59,353 nucleotides of DNA from Enterococcus raffinosus (GCF_001886185.1 NZ_JXLA01000028.1:1-59353); one strand, 5' to 3'; shown: positions 38,974 to 49,677, numbered from the stretch's first letter. Program-made: numbers and translations. Notes: a model not told the origin generated them from the letters alone.

Positions 38974-39210
38974 ATGGCTACATTTGGTAAAATAGAGGCA
39001 CACGTTGATCCTTCCGAAGCTGGGAAAAAGTTTCCCGTAAAGACACACGTCATGTTCACTATTCGCGGTCAATCTCAAACTGGGGTGGTCGCTAAACAAT
39101 TGAAAAACGCAGCAGTCATTGAAATCGATGAGAAGCAAGACAATGAAGACTTAATTACTCATTCCAATGGCGTTGTCGTCGTCAATTATAAACAAATGAA
39201 AAAGATTTAG
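38974..39210 (+). CDS. DUF2187 family protein
   Basis: A 78-residue protein (MATFGKIEAHVDPSEAGKKF...) of the DUF2187/YkvS type, a small beta-barrel conserved in Bacilli. Its end HSNGVVVVNYKQMKKI is typical. Function unknown. GGAGGCGTTCGAAATAG precedes it. It is the first host gene beyond the prophage and converges on upp with two hairpin terminators between them. Confidence 0.8.
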   Translation: MATFGKIEAHVDPSEAGKKFPVKTHVMFTIRGQSQTGVVAKQLKNAAVIEIDEKQDNEDLITHSNGVVVVNYKQMKKI

Positions 39211-39227
39211 ATCCTCAATCGCAACAG

Positions 39228-39258
39228 GCAGTACGGAGACTTCCGTGCTGCTTTTTTT
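39228..39258 (+). terminator. Terminator of the DUF2187 gene
   Basis: A 10-bp stem with one G-U pair (39228-39237 with 39242-39251) and seven Ts. Confidence 0.9.
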
Positions 39259-39285
39259 ATCTAGTCTTCACATTCATACAGCAAA

Positions 39286-39327
39286 AAATAAAAAACGCGA
39301 AAGCAGGAAATTCCTGCCTTCGCGTTT
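39286..39327 (-). terminator. Terminator of the glyA-upp operon
   Basis: A long stem of 16 pairs with one mismatch (39293-39309 with 39311-39327) and minus-strand T-rich tail, four bases behind the upp stop. Confidence 0.92.
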
Positions 39328-39331
39328 GTAC

Positions 39332-39961
39332 TTATTTTGTTCCGAATAAACGGTCACCTGCGTCTCCTAGACCAGGAACGATATAGCCTTGATCGTTCAA
39401 TTGATCGTCTAACGCTGCGGTGTATATGTCAACATCTGGGTGTGCTTCCTGTAATGCTTTAACGCCTTCAGGTGCAGCCACTAAACAAACAAATTTCATG
39501 TTTGAAGCCCCACGTTTTTTCAATGAGTCAATCGCCATGATTGCTGATCCACCTGTCGCTAACATTGGGTCAACGATAAATAATTGACGACTATCGATAT
39601 CTTCTGGCATTTTGAAGAAGTATTCATGTGGTTCCAACGTTTCTTCGTCACGGAACATGCCAATATGCCCAACTTTTGCAGCAGGAATCAATTCTAAGAT
39701 ACCATCTACCATGCCGATACCCGCACGTAGAATCGGTACGATCGCAACTTTTTTACCAGATAAAGTTTTTTGAGTAGACAACGTGATCGGTGTTTCGATC
39801 TCGATATCTTCTAATGGCATATCCCGTGAAACTTCATACGCCATCAACATCGCGATTTCATTTACTACTTCACGAAACACTTTCGTTCCACAGTTTTTAT
39901 CACGAATAATCGTTAACTTGTGTTGGATCAATGGATGATCAATTACTTGAAACTTGCCCAT
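39332..39961 (-). CDS. upp: Uracil phosphoribosyltransferase
   Basis: A 209-residue enzyme making UMP from uracil and PRPP in pyrimidine salvage. The PRPP-binding loop is [18 protein letters not shown], the N-terminal region has [13 protein letters not shown], and the end has [18 protein letters not shown]. The length is that of bacterial UPRT. I chose ATG 39961 with AAGGAG upstream. It follows glyA at about 150 bases. Confidence 0.97.
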   Translation of the reverse strand: MGKFQVIDHPLIQHKLTIIRDKNCGTKVFREVVNEIAMLMAYEVSRDMPLEDIEIETPITLSTQKTLSGKKVAIVPILRAGIGMVDGILELIPAAKVGHIGMFRDEETLEPHEYFFKMPEDIDSRQLFIVDPMLATGGSAIMAIDSLKKRGASNMKFVCLVAAPEGVKALQEAHPDVDIYTAALDDQLNDQGYIVPGLGDAGDRLFGTK

Positions 39962-40118
39962 AATAAATTGCTCCTTATTCATTTTAATAGAATCATTTTT
40001 CATGCCTTCTATCATGTCTCTAAGGTATAGATAGAATTAAATCTACTAGCTAGAGAACCTGATATCCTGCACTCTGCATTTCTCCTAATTATAAGACAAC
40101 TGCTATAAGAAAACTAGT

Positions 40119-41360
40119 CTAATGTGCATGAATCGGATGAGAATCTGTTAATTCTAAAACGGCTTTGCGAATCTCTGATAGTTTTTCCTCGTCCCCTTTT
40201 GAACGCAGGGTTTCAATGATTAATTCAGCGACCTGCTTTGCATCCTTTTCTTCAAAACCACGACTAGTAATCGCTGGTGTCCCAATTCTGATCCCACTCG
40301 TTTCTTTGAAGCTTTTTGATTCAAATGGAATAGAATTCTTATTTACGGTGATGTGCACACTATCCAACAATTCTTCCGCTTCGCGTCCAGTAACATCAAA
40401 ACCTGTAACTTCAAGCAGTAACAAATGGTTGTCGCTCGCTCCAGAAATCACCCGTGTTTCAGGTGATTGGTTAAAGACTTTGACCATTGCTTGGGCATTT
40501 TTTAGAACCTGTTCACTATATTCTTTAAACTCTGGTGCTAGCGCTTCTTTAAAGGCAACAGCTTTTCCTGCGATTACATGTTCTAATGGGCCGCCTTGCA
40601 ATCCAGGGAACACTGCGCTATTAATTTTTTTCGCTAAATCCGCATCATTTGTTAAGATCAATCCGCCACGAGGCCCACGTAAAGTTTTATGAGTTGTTGA
40701 CGTTACTACATCTGCATAAGGTACTGGGTTGGGATGTAGACCTGTTGCGACTAATCCAGCAATGTGTGCCATATCAACCATTAATTTCGCATCCACTTCA
40801 TCAGCGATTTCTCTGAAGCGCGCAAAGTCGATGGTACGGCTATACGCACTCGCACCTGCTACGATTAATTTAGGTTGATGTTTCCGTGCCAAAATACGAA
40901 CAACTTCATAGTCGATCGTTTCTGTATGAGGATCCACGCCATAGCTGACAAAATTATAGAGCTTTCCACTGACATTCACAGGTGAACCATGTGTCAAATG
41001 TCCTCCAGCGGATAAATCCATTCCTAAAACGGTATCTCCCGGTTGGATCAATGAGAAATATGCTGCTTGGTTGGCTTGAGAGCCTGAATGAGCCTGTACA
41101 TTTGCAAATTTTGCATCAAATAATTCCTTCGCACGATCAATTGCCAAATTTTCAACAACATCGACAAATTCACAACCGCCATAGTAACGGCGACCAGGAT
41201 AGCCTTCCGCATATTTATTTGTTAAGACGCTCCCCTGTGCCATTTGTACCGCTTCTGACACGATATTCTCTGAAGCAATCAGCTCAATATTTTGTTCTTG
41301 ACGCTCCGCTTCATTTTCAATTGCTCCCCATAGTTCGGGATCTAGTGCTTTGTAATCCAT
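40119..41360 (-). CDS. glyA: Serine hydroxymethyltransferase
   Basis: A 413-residue PLP enzyme that converts serine and THF to glycine and methylene-THF in the cytosol. The PLP lysine is in [15 protein letters not shown], and [15 protein letters not shown] and [13 protein letters not shown] are highly conserved. ATG 41360 is selected by family length and alignment; an earlier one at 41378 would add six residues. It is upstream of upp in the same direction. Confidence 0.97.
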   Translation of the reverse strand: MDYKALDPELWGAIENEAERQEQNIELIASENIVSEAVQMAQGSVLTNKYAEGYPGRRYYGGCEFVDVVENLAIDRAKELFDAKFANVQAHSGSQANQAAYFSLIQPGDTVLGMDLSAGGHLTHGSPVNVSGKLYNFVSYGVDPHTETIDYEVVRILARKHQPKLIVAGASAYSRTIDFARFREIADEVDAKLMVDMAHIAGLVATGLHPNPVPYADVVTSTTHKTLRGPRGGLILTNDADLAKKINSAVFPGLQGGPLEHVIAGKAVAFKEALAPEFKEYSEQVLKNAQAMVKVFNQSPETRVISGASDNHLLLLEVTGFDVTGREAEELLDSVHITVNKNSIPFESKSFKETSGIRIGTPAITSRGFEEKDAKQVAELIIETLRSKGDEEKLSEIRKAVLELTDSHPIHAH

Positions 41361-41428
41361 CCCAACGCCACCTTTCAATTTTCTGATTTAAGTATACGAA
41401 AGTTTCAACAGATAATCGAATCTTTTGT

Positions 41429-42442
41429 TTACTTTTCGCTAAAATAATTTTGAGCTGCCGCTTTCTTCAAACGATTCATATAGGCCAATCCTAAGTGATC
41501 TTCAGGAAAAACCTCAGCAAAGATAACATCGGACTTTTTAGCCTCATCCAAGGCACGTAAGCCACTAAACAATCCTCGAGTAGCCGCCTCAATGGTGTCC
41601 TCTTCAAAAACAAAACGATCCGCTGAAGTGTATTTGTTAGCAGTCGTTGGTGTCACCAACAAACCAACTTTTTTATCCTTCGCTTCAGCCCACTCCATCG
41701 CCTTTTGCCAATCTTGAGGTTTGATCATTAAAACAGATGTCTCAGGCGAATAATGTTTATATTTCATTCCAGGTGCCTTTGGTGTTTCGCTTTCCTTAAC
41801 CAAGTGCTTATCCAATGGCACTTCTACGCCTAAAACTTCTTGCAAGGCTTCTTGTGTCACTGCTCCAGGTCGTAAAATTGTTGGCTGGTCTCCGCTTAAA
41901 TCTAAGACTGTCGACTCTACACCGATTTCTGTCGCTCCATCGTCTAAAATCCCGGAAATTTTTCCACTAAGATCATGGTAAACATGTAAAGCAGTCGTTG
42001 GACTTGGCTTCCCTGACGTATTTGCACTTGGTCCTACTAGTGGCGCTCCTGTTTTTTCAATTAAAAATAATGTTTTTTTATTATCTGGCATTCTGAAGGC
42101 TGCTGTGGATAACCCTCCCGTAACAACAGGACTCAAACTCCCCGTTTTGATCTTAAAAATCAAGGTTAATGGTCCTGGCCAAAAATGTTTGATGATTGTT
42201 TCAGTTAACGGGTGATAGCTCTCAACAAACTCTTCTGTCATCGAAAAGTTCGCCACATGAACAATTAATGGATTATCACTAGGACGCCCCTTAACTGCAA
42301 ATACTTGCTTCACCGATTCGGCTAGAAGCGCATTAGCACCGAGTCCATAGACCGTCTCTGTCGGGAAAGCCACCAACTCTCCATTGCGCAATAACGCTGC
42401 CGCTTCCTCTATTTGATCTGATTGAAATATTTTCGTTTCCAC
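41429..42442 (-). CDS. L-threonylcarbamoyladenylate synthase (Sua5 type)
   Basis: A 337-residue enzyme for the first step of t6A tRNA modification. It makes threonylcarbamoyl-AMP from Thr, bicarbonate and ATP. The YrdC-like domain (residues about 10-200: GELVAFPTETVYGLGANAL, KGRPSDNPLIVHV, GPSANTSGKPSPT) is followed by the Sua5 C-terminal domain (about 215-335: APGMKYKHYSPE). It is part of the prfA-prmC cluster in many Firmicutes. Confidence 0.95.
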   Translation of the reverse strand: METKIFQSDQIEEAAALLRNGELVAFPTETVYGLGANALLAESVKQVFAVKGRPSDNPLIVHVANFSMTEEFVESYHPLTETIIKHFWPGPLTLIFKIKTGSLSPVVTGGLSTAAFRMPDNKKTLFLIEKTGAPLVGPSANTSGKPSPTTALHVYHDLSGKISGILDDGATEIGVESTVLDLSGDQPTILRPGAVTQEALQEVLGVEVPLDKHLVKESETPKAPGMKYKHYSPETSVLMIKPQDWQKAMEWAEAKDKKVGLLVTPTTANKYTSADRFVFEEDTIEAATRGLFSGLRALDEAKKSDVIFAEVFPEDHLGLAYMNRLKKAAAQNYFSEK

Positions 42443-42620
42443 AGCTTCTCCACAGCTCCTTTTTCTAACTTTCCTTATTTAAATACTTTCTTTTTCTACT
42501 TATCCCCGAGGTGTGGATAATCAAGTTGTCAAGTGTGCATAACCATGTTGATAACTTTTTTTCGCTCGTAAATCCCGTCAATTCAATGTTCTTTTATTAT
42601 TTTGTTTGATAAAAATAATT

Positions 42621-43454
42621 TTACGCAATCACGACCATACGATCATTTCCAGACATATCTTGGTGAATACTTACCTTTTTTTCGGGGAAGGCCGTTTGAA
42701 AAATTTCCTTTACCGCTATTCCTTGACGAAACCCAATCTCTAAAAAAATCATGCCATCTATTTTTAGATGATCACGACTTTCCAAAGCGATCTTTTGGTA
42801 AATAGCTAGCCCATCCTTCTCAGCAAAAAGCGCCGTTTTGGGTTCATAAGTTCGTACACTTTCATCCATTAAATCCCACTCGTCTTGACTGATGTAAGGA
42901 GGATTGCTGATAATGACATCGTATTTTTCAGAAGTTCCCGATAAAACATCACTTTTCTTAAAATCAATAACTGCCTGCAGCGTCTCCGCATTTTCTTTTG
43001 CTACTTTTAGCGCAGCTGCGGATATATCAACAGCGGTTACCTGCCACATTGGACGCGCCAACTTTAAACTTATTGCAATTGCTCCCGTACCTGTCCCAAT
43101 GTCAATAACGTTTTTAGACTCACGATCGTTATTCATGGATAAGCACAAAGCCACCAGTTCTTCTGTCTCTGGTCGTGGAATCAATGTATCTTTGGTGACT
43201 TTAAAACGATGATCAAAAAAATATTCATAGCCCAGCAAGTACTGAGGAGGAATGTTCTCCATCAGTCTGGCTAAATCTTTTTTTATCATTGCTTCATCCG
43301 AAGAGGAGATTTCCTCCCGCATGTGAAGCAGCCATTGTGTTTTATTCCAATTTTTGCGGGCTAAAAATAGGTATTCGATCGCATAGCCCTCTTTGCCAGA
43401 AGCTTCTAAAAAAGAAGAAGCCCCTGACAGGACTTCTACATAAGTTTTAGCCAT
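42621..43454 (-). CDS. prmC: Peptide chain release factor N5-glutamine methyltransferase
   Basis: A 277-residue SAM-dependent enzyme that methylates the Gln of the GGQ motif in release factors. Motifs include [15 protein letters not shown] for SAM binding and ISNPPYIS for catalysis, with RPETEELV in the N-terminal part. ATG 43454 overlaps the prfA stop by eight bases, so translation is coupled with its substrate gene. About 180 bases between it and the Sua5 gene hold no gene. Confidence 0.96.
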   Translation of the reverse strand: MAKTYVEVLSGASSFLEASGKEGYAIEYLFLARKNWNKTQWLLHMREEISSSDEAMIKKDLARLMENIPPQYLLGYEYFFDHRFKVTKDTLIPRPETEELVALCLSMNNDRESKNVIDIGTGTGAIAISLKLARPMWQVTAVDISAAALKVAKENAETLQAVIDFKKSDVLSGTSEKYDVIISNPPYISQDEWDLMDESVRTYEPKTALFAEKDGLAIYQKIALESRDHLKIDGMIFLEIGFRQGIAVKEIFQTAFPEKKVSIHQDMSGNDRMVVIA

Positions 43455-44520
43455 TTTGCATCTCTTCCAGCTTCGTGGTTTGATCATACATAATTAAGGC
43501 ATCAATAATCTCATCCAGCTTACCTGCTAGGATCTGATCTAATTTTTGAATGGTTAGGCCGATACGATGATCCGTCACACGATTTTGTGGAAAGTTATAC
43601 GTACGGATACGTTCGGAACGATCTCCAGTACCGACAGCTGATTTACGGCTTGCATCATATTCACTTTGTGCTTCTTGTTGAATCTTATCATAGACACGAG
43701 CACGTAAAATCTTCATTGCTTTTTCTCGGTTTTTGATTTGAGAACGTTCATCCTGCATAGCGACAACGATCCCCGTTGGAATATGGGTTAAACGAACGGC
43801 CGACGCTGTCTTATTGACGTGCTGTCCACCAGCACCTGATGCGTGATAAATATCTGTCCGAATATCCTTATCGGCGATATCAATTTCAACTTCCTCTGCT
43901 TCCGGCATCACCACGACAGTCGCAGTCGATGTATGAATACGTCCTTGAGATTCCGTTGATGGAACACGTTGCACACGATGCGCGCCGCTTTCGTATTTCA
44001 GTTTTGAAAAGACGCTGTCGCCTGTAATCATCATGATGACTTCCTTGTACCCGCCGATTCCAGTTACATTGGCCTCCATGACCTCTGTTTTCCAGCCTTG
44101 GCTTTCAGCATACTTCTGATACATGTTGAAAAGATCCCCAGCAAATAACGCTGCTTCGTCACCACCAGCGGCTCCGCGAATTTCCATAATGATATTTTTA
44201 TCATCGTTCGGGTCTTTTGGTAATAGCAGAATCTTGATCTCATCTTCTAAAACTTCTTTTTCTTTTTTTAAGTCTGACAGCTCTTCTTTTGCCATCTCAG
44301 CCATTTCAGCATCTAAGTTCTCACCTAGTAACTCCTCAGCATCACTGATTCCCTCCACCACTTTTTTATAGCGGCGGTAAGTTTCTACTGTATCGCGCGT
44401 ATTGGCTTCTTCTTTTGAAAGCTGCATGAAACGCTGGGTATCACTGATGACTTCTGGGTCACTCAATAATTCACCTAGCTCTTCATAACGATCTTCAATT
44501 GCTTGCAGTTGATCGTACAT
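43447..44520 (-). CDS. prfA: Peptide chain release factor 1
   Basis: A 357-residue release factor that recognises UAA and [21 protein letters not shown] contains the catalytic GGQ. The codon-recognition loop has [13 protein letters not shown] where RF1 usually has P-x-T. The length and domain order are standard. It lies between tdk (four bases upstream) and prmC (overlap). Confidence 0.97.
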   Translation of the reverse strand: MYDQLQAIEDRYEELGELLSDPEVISDTQRFMQLSKEEANTRDTVETYRRYKKVVEGISDAEELLGENLDAEMAEMAKEELSDLKKEKEVLEDEIKILLLPKDPNDDKNIIMEIRGAAGGDEAALFAGDLFNMYQKYAESQGWKTEVMEANVTGIGGYKEVIMMITGDSVFSKLKYESGAHRVQRVPSTESQGRIHTSTATVVVMPEAEEVEIDIADKDIRTDIYHASGAGGQHVNKTASAVRLTHIPTGIVVAMQDERSQIKNREKAMKILRARVYDKIQQEAQSEYDASRKSAVGTGDRSERIRTYNFPQNRVTDHRIGLTIQKLDQILAGKLDEIIDALIMYDQTTKLEEMQNG

Positions 44521-44523
44521 GGA

Positions 44524-45105
44524 TTAGTTCTCCTCCTTAATTTCTGGATGTAAATAATGTTTGCGGCAAACTGGGTAATAGGCTTCATTGCCCCCAATTT
44601 GGACCTGATCGCCTTCGTAAACTGGGCGACCATCAATATAATGCAGATTCATCGTTGCCTTTTTATGACAAAACCAACAAATCGTTTTTAATTCTTCTAA
44701 TTTATCCGCATACAGCAGTAAATATTTCGATCCTTCGAACATCTCATTACGAAAATCATTTTTCAAGCCAAAGGCCATAACCGGGACATCTAAATCATCC
44801 ACGACTTGTGCCAATTGCAGGACATGTTCTTTTGATAAAAATTGAGATTCATCAATCAAGACACAATAAGGTTTGTAATCGAGACTTTTGATGAATTCAA
44901 AAATATTGGTTTCAGAAAAAATCGGTACTGCTGGGCGACTTAAGCCGATCCGACTAGAGATGTTCCCCACCCCTTCGCGTGTATCTAAGCCACTGGTCAT
45001 CAGTACTACCGGTTTATTTTGTTCTTCATAATTATGGGCGACTTTCAATATCTCGATCGTCTTCCCGCTATTCATTGCACCGTATTTAAAAAAAAGCTGG
45101 GCCAT
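44524..45105 (-). CDS. tdk: Thymidine kinase
   Basis: A 193-residue type II thymidine kinase that phosphorylates thymidine and deoxyuridine. The P-loop is [14 protein letters not shown], the DES motif is in VLIDESQFL, and the zinc site is in CWFCHKKA and VCRKHYL. It heads the leftward cluster tdk-prfA-prmC. The upstream gap (about 210 bases) carries promoters for it and the divergent transporter. Confidence 0.96.
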   Translation of the reverse strand: MAQLFFKYGAMNSGKTIEILKVAHNYEEQNKPVVLMTSGLDTREGVGNISSRIGLSRPAVPIFSETNIFEFIKSLDYKPYCVLIDESQFLSKEHVLQLAQVVDDLDVPVMAFGLKNDFRNEMFEGSKYLLLYADKLEELKTICWFCHKKATMNLHYIDGRPVYEGDQVQIGGNEAYYPVCRKHYLHPEIKEEN

Positions 45106-45315
45106 TTCATGTCACCTTTCCCTTTTGTTCCTATCGTATTATAGCGGAAAAGCTGGATTATTTACAGTAATAATTTTCATTAAGTAATCTCTTAGAAGAA
45201 TCCTTGCTGATTTTCCAGAAAGTCACAGGCGATCTTTTTAGGATTATAAGCCTTCAGTGCTATACTTTTTAATAGTAATTATTTTTTATTAATACAAACT
45301 ATAGGAGGCTTTTTC

Positions 45316-46851
45316 ATGGAACAATCGGACAAAAAGAAACGGCGCAGTTTTCCTTCCGCGTACACAGTCATCATCATTGTATTGATTATGGTTCAGGCAC
45401 TAACCTTTTTCATCCCTTCTGGAAAATACAGTACCCTGACCTATGACAGCGGAAAAGACCAATTCGCCATCACCAATGCACAAGACAAAACAGTCATGGA
45501 GCCAGCAACGCAAAAAACATTAGACAAATATGATATTCATATCAAAGTCGACAAGTTTCGCGACGGAACAATCTACCGGCCTGCAGCAATTCCAAATTCT
45601 TACGAGCAAATCAAAAAACCAAAACGTGGGATAACAGGAACCATCACTCAGTTTTTACGTTCTCAAGTTCAAGGGATTACTGAAAGCGTCGATATCATGA
45701 TCTTTATTCTAATTTTGGGCGGCGTCATCGGCATCGTCAATGCCACCGGAGCAATGGATGCTGGCATGATGCGCCTTTCAGAGAAGCTCAAAGGAAAACA
45801 AAAATGGCTGATCGTAATCGTCACTACGTTAATCGCAATTGGTGGAACAACTTTTGGACTAGCGGAAGAAACCATCGCTTTTTATCCAATCTTGATTCCG
45901 ATCTTCTTATTAGCAGGTTATGATACCTTAACGGCTGTCGCCACGATCTACTTAGGGACGGCCATCGGGACAATGAGCTCCACCATTAATCCATTCTCCA
46001 CGGTTATTGCATCGAATGCCGCGGGGATCAGCTTTACTGATGGCATGCCCTTACGTATTTTGATGTGGATCGCCGCTGTCGGTATTTCGATTCTCTACAC
46101 GATTCGTTATGCCGAAAAAGTACGCTTGAACCCCGCAGCTTCTTTAGTCGCTGAACAGGCAGTGAGTGATCGCGAACGCTTTTTAGGTGGACAGGATCGT
46201 GAAAAAAACGCTGATTTTACCAGACGTCAAAAATTTTCATTGATCGTTTTTGCCCTAGGTTTTGTAGTTATGATCTATGGTGTCCAGCAGTTAGGTTGGT
46301 ATTTTACTGAGATCGCTGTAGTCTTTTTAGCGGTAACCTATGTCTTAGCTTTTGTCTCCGGCTTAGGGGAGAAAAAATTCATCGACAGTTTTGTTACAGG
46401 TGCGGCTGATCTTCTTGGTGTTGCTTTAATCGTCGGTTTGGCACGTTCTGTCGGTATCGTGATGGAAAATAGCTTCATCAGCGATACAATCATGAATTTC
46501 TTTAGCAACGCAATTAGTGGCATGAACAACGTTATCTTCATTTGGTTTATGTTTCTTGTTTACATTATCTTAGGCTTCTTCATCCAGTCTTCCTCTGGGC
46601 TAGCCGTATTATCAATGCCGATCATGGCGCCTTTAGCGGATGTTGTCGGAATTGATCGTGCATTGATTGTAGATGCCTACAATTGGGGCCAAGGCTTGAT
46701 TGGATTGGTAGCACCAACGGGGTTGATTCTTGTTTCTCTATCTGTAGTCAACGTTGGGTTTGATAAGTGGATCAAGTTTGTTACCAAGCTATTAATCACG
46801 ATTATTGTTTTGATCCTCGCCTTCCTAGCCATTGGTGTATTGATCTCTTAG
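45316..46851 (+). CDS. YfcC family (C4-dicarboxylate/basic amino acid) transporter
   Basis: A 511-residue membrane protein with about 12 hydrophobic segments. It matches the YfcC/DcuC-like family: an N-terminal PSAYTVIIIVLIMVQALTFF helix, external loop, FILILGGVIGIVNATGAMDAG, then FGLAEETIAFYPILIPIFLL. The members carry C4-dicarboxylates or basic amino acids; the substrate cannot be told here. Signal AGGAGGCTTTTTC precedes ATG 45316. It ends in a terminator shared with the MerR gene. Confidence 0.87.
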   Translation: MEQSDKKKRRSFPSAYTVIIIVLIMVQALTFFIPSGKYSTLTYDSGKDQFAITNAQDKTVMEPATQKTLDKYDIHIKVDKFRDGTIYRPAAIPNSYEQIKKPKRGITGTITQFLRSQVQGITESVDIMIFILILGGVIGIVNATGAMDAGMMRLSEKLKGKQKWLIVIVTTLIAIGGTTFGLAEETIAFYPILIPIFLLAGYDTLTAVATIYLGTAIGTMSSTINPFSTVIASNAAGISFTDGMPLRILMWIAAVGISILYTIRYAEKVRLNPAASLVAEQAVSDRERFLGGQDREKNADFTRRQKFSLIVFALGFVVMIYGVQQLGWYFTEIAVVFLAVTYVLAFVSGLGEKKFIDSFVTGAADLLGVALIVGLARSVGIVMENSFISDTIMNFFSNAISGMNNVIFIWFMFLVYIILGFFIQSSSGLAVLSMPIMAPLADVVGIDRALIVDAYNWGQGLIGLVAPTGLILVSLSVVNVGFDKWIKFVTKLLITIIVLILAFLAIGVLIS

Positions 46852-46852
46852 T

Positions 46853-46888
46853 AAAAATCCTGGATCTTAAACGGATCCAGGATTTTTT
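46853..46888. terminator. Shared bidirectional terminator
   Basis: A 10-bp stem with A/T extensions (46857-46866 with 46874-46883). The stop codon of the convergent MerR gene lies in its loop. It serves both genes. Confidence 0.9.
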
Positions 46889-47325
46889 GATGCTAAATAT
46901 TTTTGATGCCACTTGCCATCAACTTGCCGGGTCCCCTCTTTGAAGAAAACTTCTTCCGTTCCTGCTTCATTGGCGGTTTGATAGTACCATTTTTTCCAGC
47001 GTAAAAAATCAAGCTGTGTTTGTAAATCATAGATTTTTTTCTCCAATGCTGCTTCTTGCTCGATCATAAATGCATACCGCTGTGGCAATGTCTCGTCGCC
47101 TTCTACACACCAGTCCATGAATTTCGCGATTTCCTTAACAGGAATTCCTGAGCGTTTCAAACAGTCGATTACTTCTATATAGCCCAGATCGTCTTCAGTA
47201 AATTCTCTACGACCAGCATTATTCTTCTTTACAAAAGGTAATAACCCTGCTTTATCATAGTATCTTAGGGTATCCTGAGAGATCCCATACATTTTAGTAA
47301 TATCACCAATCAAAAATTTTTTCAT
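46867..47325 (-). CDS. MerR family regulator of the adjacent SDR gene
   Basis: A 152-residue protein. The winged helix-turn-helix (FLIGDITKMYGISQDTLRYYDKAG..., then REFTEDDLGYIEVIDCLKRSG) is followed by a coiled-coil dimer helix (LEKKIYDLQTQLDFLRWKKWYY). No metal-binding Cys pair, so it probably senses an organic compound or none. It is divergent from an SDR gene whose promoter has a 19-bp spacer with a palindrome. Confidence 0.9.
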   Translation of the reverse strand: MKKFLIGDITKMYGISQDTLRYYDKAGLLPFVKKNNAGRREFTEDDLGYIEVIDCLKRSGIPVKEIAKFMDWCVEGDETLPQRYAFMIEQEAALEKKIYDLQTQLDFLRWKKWYYQTANEAGTEEVFFKEGTRQVDGKWHQKYLASKNPGSV

Positions 47326-47341
47326 TTTCCATACTTCCTTC

Positions 47342-47372
47342 TTGACCTGGAGTTAACTCCAAGTAGTAGAGT
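47342..47372 (+). promoter_or_regulatory. MerR-type promoter with 19-bp spacer
   Basis: TTGACC (47342-47347) and TAGAGT (47367-47372) separated by 19 bases that contain the palindrome TGGAGTTAACTCCA (47348-47361). The overlong spacer plus palindrome is the classic arrangement activated by MerR proteins by DNA untwisting. Confidence 0.88.
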
Positions 47373-47406
47373 AAGTCTATCATAATTTTGAAAGAAGGCA
47401 ATTTTA

Positions 47407-48138
47407 ATGGAAAAATCTTTAATCGTCATTACAGGTGCAAGTTCTGGCTTTGGTGCAGAAATCGCTAAACTTTTTAATCAGGCAGGTAACCCACTGCTTT
47501 TACTCGGTCGTCGGACTGAAAAAATCGAGGCTCTACCGTTAAATTTTGACAACGTCATGGTTGAACGGGTTGATGTTACTGACTACCAAGTCTTTGAAGC
47601 AAGCATCAAAAAAGCCGAAGCAGCTTTTGGACCTGTCGATCTTCTAGTCAATAATGCTGGGGTCATGTTGTTAGGAAATGTCTTGACTCAAGATCCTAAA
47701 GAATGGCAAACCATGATGAACACGAACGTAATGGGTGTGTTAAATGGGATGCAGATCGTTCTACCTGGTATGAAAGAGCGCAAACACGGAACGGTCATTA
47801 ATATGTCTTCACTTGCCGGAAAGAAAACTTTCACTAATCACGCGGCCTATGTTGCTTCAAAATTTGGCGTTCATGGTTTGAGCGAAACGATTCGAGAAGA
47901 ATTATCTGGTGACAATGTCCGTGTTTCATTAGTTGCTCCAGGCGCTGCTGAAACAGAATTATTAACCCATGTCACCGATCAAGGGGCTTTAACTGACTAT
48001 CAAGCTTGGAAAGAAGGCATGGGCGGTATCACACTTAACCCTGTCCACGTAGCTGAAAGCGTCAAATTTATTTATGATATGCCTCAAGAGGTCACTATTC
48101 GTGAAATTGACATCGCTGCAACTGCACAAGATAATTAA
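47407..48138 (+). CDS. SDR family NAD(P)-dependent oxidoreductase
   Basis: A 243-residue short-chain dehydrogenase. Cofactor motif TGASSGFGAEIAKLF, NNAGVMLLG, catalytic Ser in INMSSLAG, Tyr-x-x-x-Lys in AYVASKFG. The RRTEK following beta-2 suggests NADPH use. Clear GAAAGAAGGC ribosome-binding region. Regulated most likely by the divergent MerR protein. Substrate unknown. Confidence 0.93.
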   Translation: MEKSLIVITGASSGFGAEIAKLFNQAGNPLLLLGRRTEKIEALPLNFDNVMVERVDVTDYQVFEASIKKAEAAFGPVDLLVNNAGVMLLGNVLTQDPKEWQTMMNTNVMGVLNGMQIVLPGMKERKHGTVINMSSLAGKKTFTNHAAYVASKFGVHGLSETIREELSGDNVRVSLVAPGAAETELLTHVTDQGALTDYQAWKEGMGGITLNPVHVAESVKFIYDMPQEVTIREIDIAATAQDN

Positions 48139-48158
48139 CAGACATGAACACCTTCCTT

Positions 48159-48190
48159 ACTCCTGCCAAATCGGTGGGAGTTTTTTTTAT
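48159..48190 (+). terminator. Terminator of the SDR gene
   Basis: A 9-bp stem with one mismatch (48159-48167 with 48173-48181), followed by eight Ts. Confidence 0.88.
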
Positions 48191-48251
48191 TGAAGCATGC
48201 TATACTGTCTCTATTGTTAAAATTTCGAATAGATGATTTAAGGAGTGCCCC

Positions 48252-49649
48252 ATGAAGTTTGATCGACGAATAAGTTTTCTCAAAAAGAGTTGGAAAAAAA
48301 TCAATAATCGTTTTTCTTCGATTCAGATCATTGTCTTCTATTATTTGGCCATGACAGTTCTTTCATTGATTTTATTTAGCTTGCCTTTTTTTCGTGAACC
48401 CGGTTCTCACGTGTCTTTTTTGGATATGCTTTTCATGGCGATTTCAACCATATCGGTCACAGGGTTAACGACCTTTGATATTAACTCGGTCTTCAATGAC
48501 GCTGGCATCCTTATGCTGGAGGTTTTATTCCATATCGGCGGATTAGGAATCATGATGATCACTACCTTCTTTTTTATTGTTTCTAAGCGTCGAATCACCT
48601 TAAAACAGCGACAGCTGATTATGACGGATATGAACCAGCCTCGACTCAGCGGCATCGTCAATTTAATTCGTATTACTTTTACGATGCTGCTAGCAATCGA
48701 GGTTATATTCGGAACGATCTTCTCTATTTATTTCTATTTGGCTGGATACTATCATAAACTCTCAGAAGCCATCTTCTTTGGCTTTTATCAGGCGATTTCG
48801 GCAGTGACAAACTCTGGCTTTGATGTCACCGGCGAATCGATTATCCCTTTTTCTCATGACGTGTTCTTTATCGTAACGATTATGGTATTAATTTTTATCG
48901 GCGGCATCGGCTTCCCAGTCTTGATGGATTTTCATGGATGGATTTATCATAAAAAATCTAAGTCACGGATTCCGTTTCGTTTTAGTCTATTTTCAAAAAT
49001 TGCGTTACTGGCATTCTTCGTGCTGTTTATCGGAGGAACTGTAGCCATTTGGCTGCTGGAAAAAGACCACAACTTCTCCAATATGAATTTATTTGATCAG
49101 TGGTTGAACTCTTCCTTCTACTCGATGACCACACGTAACGCCGGCCTACAGATTCACGATCTGAATCTCTTCCAAAATACGACATTGATCATTTTCTCCT
49201 TATTGATGTTTATTGGCTGTTCACCAAGTTCTGTCGGTGGAGGAATTCGGACGACGACAATTGCAATTATTGGATTGTACCTCTATTCCTTCTTAAAAAA
49301 TGAAAATGGTATTAATATCTTCGGGCGGAAAATCGCGCAGGAGGATGTTCGGAAATCGGTGGTGGTCTTTATGCTCTCTGCAGGCATGTGTCTCTTTAGT
49401 ATCCTATTTTTGACCGCAACAGAAGATCACTCGCTTATCTCAATCATAGTAGAGGTTACTTCAGCATTTGGAACGACGGGCCTCTCCTTAGGGATCACCG
49501 ATGATCTTTCCAACACAGGCAAGATCATGATCGCTATTTTAATGTTCATTGGTCGTGTGGGTATGCTGTATACATTGATGCTATTCGTTCCGAAAGAAAC
49601 ACAAGACTTAGGCTATGAATTTCCAGAAGAAAAGATTATTATTGGCTAG
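48252..49649 (+). CDS. TrkH/KtrB family potassium uptake protein
   Basis: A 465-residue K+ channel-like transporter with four repeated M1-P-M2 units; selectivity-filter segments include ISVTGLTTFD, SAVTNSGFDVTG, TTRNAGLQIHD and SAFGTTGLSLG. KtrB/TrkH proteins work with a cytoplasmic KtrA or TrkA ring, which is not encoded beside it here. The N-terminal 30 residues are basic. GGAGTGCCCC precedes ATG 48252. Confidence 0.92.
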   Translation: MKFDRRISFLKKSWKKINNRFSSIQIIVFYYLAMTVLSLILFSLPFFREPGSHVSFLDMLFMAISTISVTGLTTFDINSVFNDAGILMLEVLFHIGGLGIMMITTFFFIVSKRRITLKQRQLIMTDMNQPRLSGIVNLIRITFTMLLAIEVIFGTIFSIYFYLAGYYHKLSEAIFFGFYQAISAVTNSGFDVTGESIIPFSHDVFFIVTIMVLIFIGGIGFPVLMDFHGWIYHKKSKSRIPFRFSLFSKIALLAFFVLFIGGTVAIWLLEKDHNFSNMNLFDQWLNSSFYSMTTRNAGLQIHDLNLFQNTTLIIFSLLMFIGCSPSSVGGGIRTTTIAIIGLYLYSFLKNENGINIFGRKIAQEDVRKSVVVFMLSAGMCLFSILFLTATEDHSLISIIVEVTSAFGTTGLSLGITDDLSNTGKIMIAILMFIGRVGMLYTLMLFVPKETQDLGYEFPEEKIIIG

Positions 49650-49677
49650 GAGCAAAAACTTGCTCCAGCCTTTTTTT
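49644..49677 (+). terminator. Terminator of the K+ transporter gene
   Basis: An 11-bp stem with one bulge (49644-49655 with 49660-49670) followed by seven Ts. It overlaps the stop codon end. Confidence 0.88.

Noticed and set aside
40165-40692. Rightward ORF of 175 codons opposite glyA
   Set aside because: Antisense of a highly conserved enzyme gene.
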